From positions 1-24,923 of the forward strand of contig DASTBA010000110.1 in the NCBI GenBank assembly GCA_035712285.1: a stretch of DNA of 24,923 nt, in the 5' to 3' direction. The notes beneath the pieces are model-generated. The model worked only from the letters and a program-made list of their open reading frames with translations, was not told the origin of the DNA and made no database searches. A program made the position numbers and the translations under genes. Position 1 is the stretch's first letter; each line of letters begins with the position of its first letter. Source of the stretch: CAMLHP01 sp035712285 (GTDB lineage: Bacteria; Gemmatimonadota; Gemmatimonadetes; Gemmatimonadales; GWC2-71-9). Shown here piece after piece: positions 24,601-24,923 of this stretch.

Positions 24601-24923
24601 ATGCCTCGCATCATGCCGTTGCTGGTTCTGGTTCTGGTCACCGCCTGCGGAAAAAGTGAGGGCGGCGGCGCCAGCTGCGGCATCGCGGCCATGGTGGGCC
24701 CGTCCGCGCTGCTGAACCAGTTCACCATTCCCCGGATGACCCTGAGCGTGCCGCCCCGCGGGCTGCCGGAGCGCCTCCCGGCCCGCGTCGCCGCCGGCCC
24801 GGCCTTCTCCAGTGTCATCGGCAAGAGTTCCGAGGCCGACTCCCTGCTGCTGGCAGGCGTCGAGGGCAAGGCCCCGCCCGAATTCGTCCTGGGCTTCGGG
24901 GTGCTGGTCATGGCCAGTGGCGG
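24601..24923 (+). CDS. Lipoprotein of unknown function, N-terminal part (runs off the window)
   Basis: An open frame from ATG 24601 to the window end, 107 complete codons with no stop. GGAG lies about seven bases upstream of the ATG. The signal PRIMPLLVLVLVTAC has a lipobox VTAC at residues 13-16, followed by GKSEGGG, a flexible glycine-rich linker. After that come segments such as MVGPSALLNQFTIPRMTLSV and PARVAAGPAFSSVIGKSSEA. I do not recognise a family. It is divergent from the PspA-like gene across a 122-base spacer that carries promoters for both directions. Confidence 0.65.
   Translation, partial: MPRIMPLLVLVLVTACGKSEGGGASCGIAAMVGPSALLNQFTIPRMTLSVPPRGLPERLPARVAAGPAFSSVIGKSSEADSLLLAGVEGKAPPEFVLGFGVLVMASG

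Overview
The window is GC-rich and densely packed, with short gaps, many GTG and TTG starts and no intergenic stretch over about 125 bp. The organism looks like a diderm: there are two large TonB-dependent receptors, a periplasmic peptide-binding protein, several lipoproteins and a Tat-exported phosphoesterase. The protein repertoire (carboxypeptidase-regulatory-like TonB receptors, a winged-helix regulator paired with a small membrane protein, a DUF3887-like lipoprotein) would fit Gemmatimonadota or a neighbouring phylum. That placement is an inference from gene style, not from a marker gene. No tRNA, rRNA, CRISPR array or insertion sequence was seen.

Region 1 (1-7524, + strand) is one tightly coupled run. 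The last residues of the glycine cleavage P protein are followed directly by a LipM-type octanoyltransferase, which fits because the glycine cleavage H protein must be lipoylated. Next comes a complete Dpp/Opp-type peptide ABC importer (binding protein, two permeases, two ATPases), then a PhzF-family protein and a CsaA-like tRNA-binding protein. From the first permease onward, every junction is a 4-base GTGA or ATGA overlap.

Region 2 (7528-10418) holds a small reverse-strand lipoprotein, a forward M55 zinc D-aminopeptidase with an SDR oxidoreductase behind it, and a reverse-strand Tat-exported metallophosphoesterase. The M55 enzyme so near a Dpp importer recalls the Bacillus dpp locus and suggests uptake and hydrolysis of D-amino-acid (wall-derived) peptides.

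Region 3 (10470-13361) is a TonB-dependent receptor with three closely spaced cysteine pairs and an EF-hand-like loop near its C-terminus.

Region 4 (13358-17460, - strand) holds, in transcription order: a SpoIIAA-like protein and a zinc-ribbon MscL; a membrane protein and a winged-helix regulator; a divergent UppS-like cis-prenyltransferase; a four-helix membrane protein; and an SDR. A CTTTA-N5-TAAAG palindrome lies over the -10 of the membrane protein/regulator operon and again just before uppS, so it is the likely operator of the regulator. A terminator hairpin overlaps the regulator stop codon.

Region 5 (17562-21484, + strand) is a lipoprotein translationally coupled to a second TonB-dependent receptor.

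Region 6 (24478-21489, - strand) is a coiled-coil PspA-like protein, a POT-family proton/peptide symporter and a lipoprotein-type TsdA-like dihaem cytochrome c. A divergent lipoprotein gene starts at 24601 and leaves the window. Two peptide uptake systems (Dpp ABC and POT) in 25 kb point to a peptide-scavenging lifestyle.
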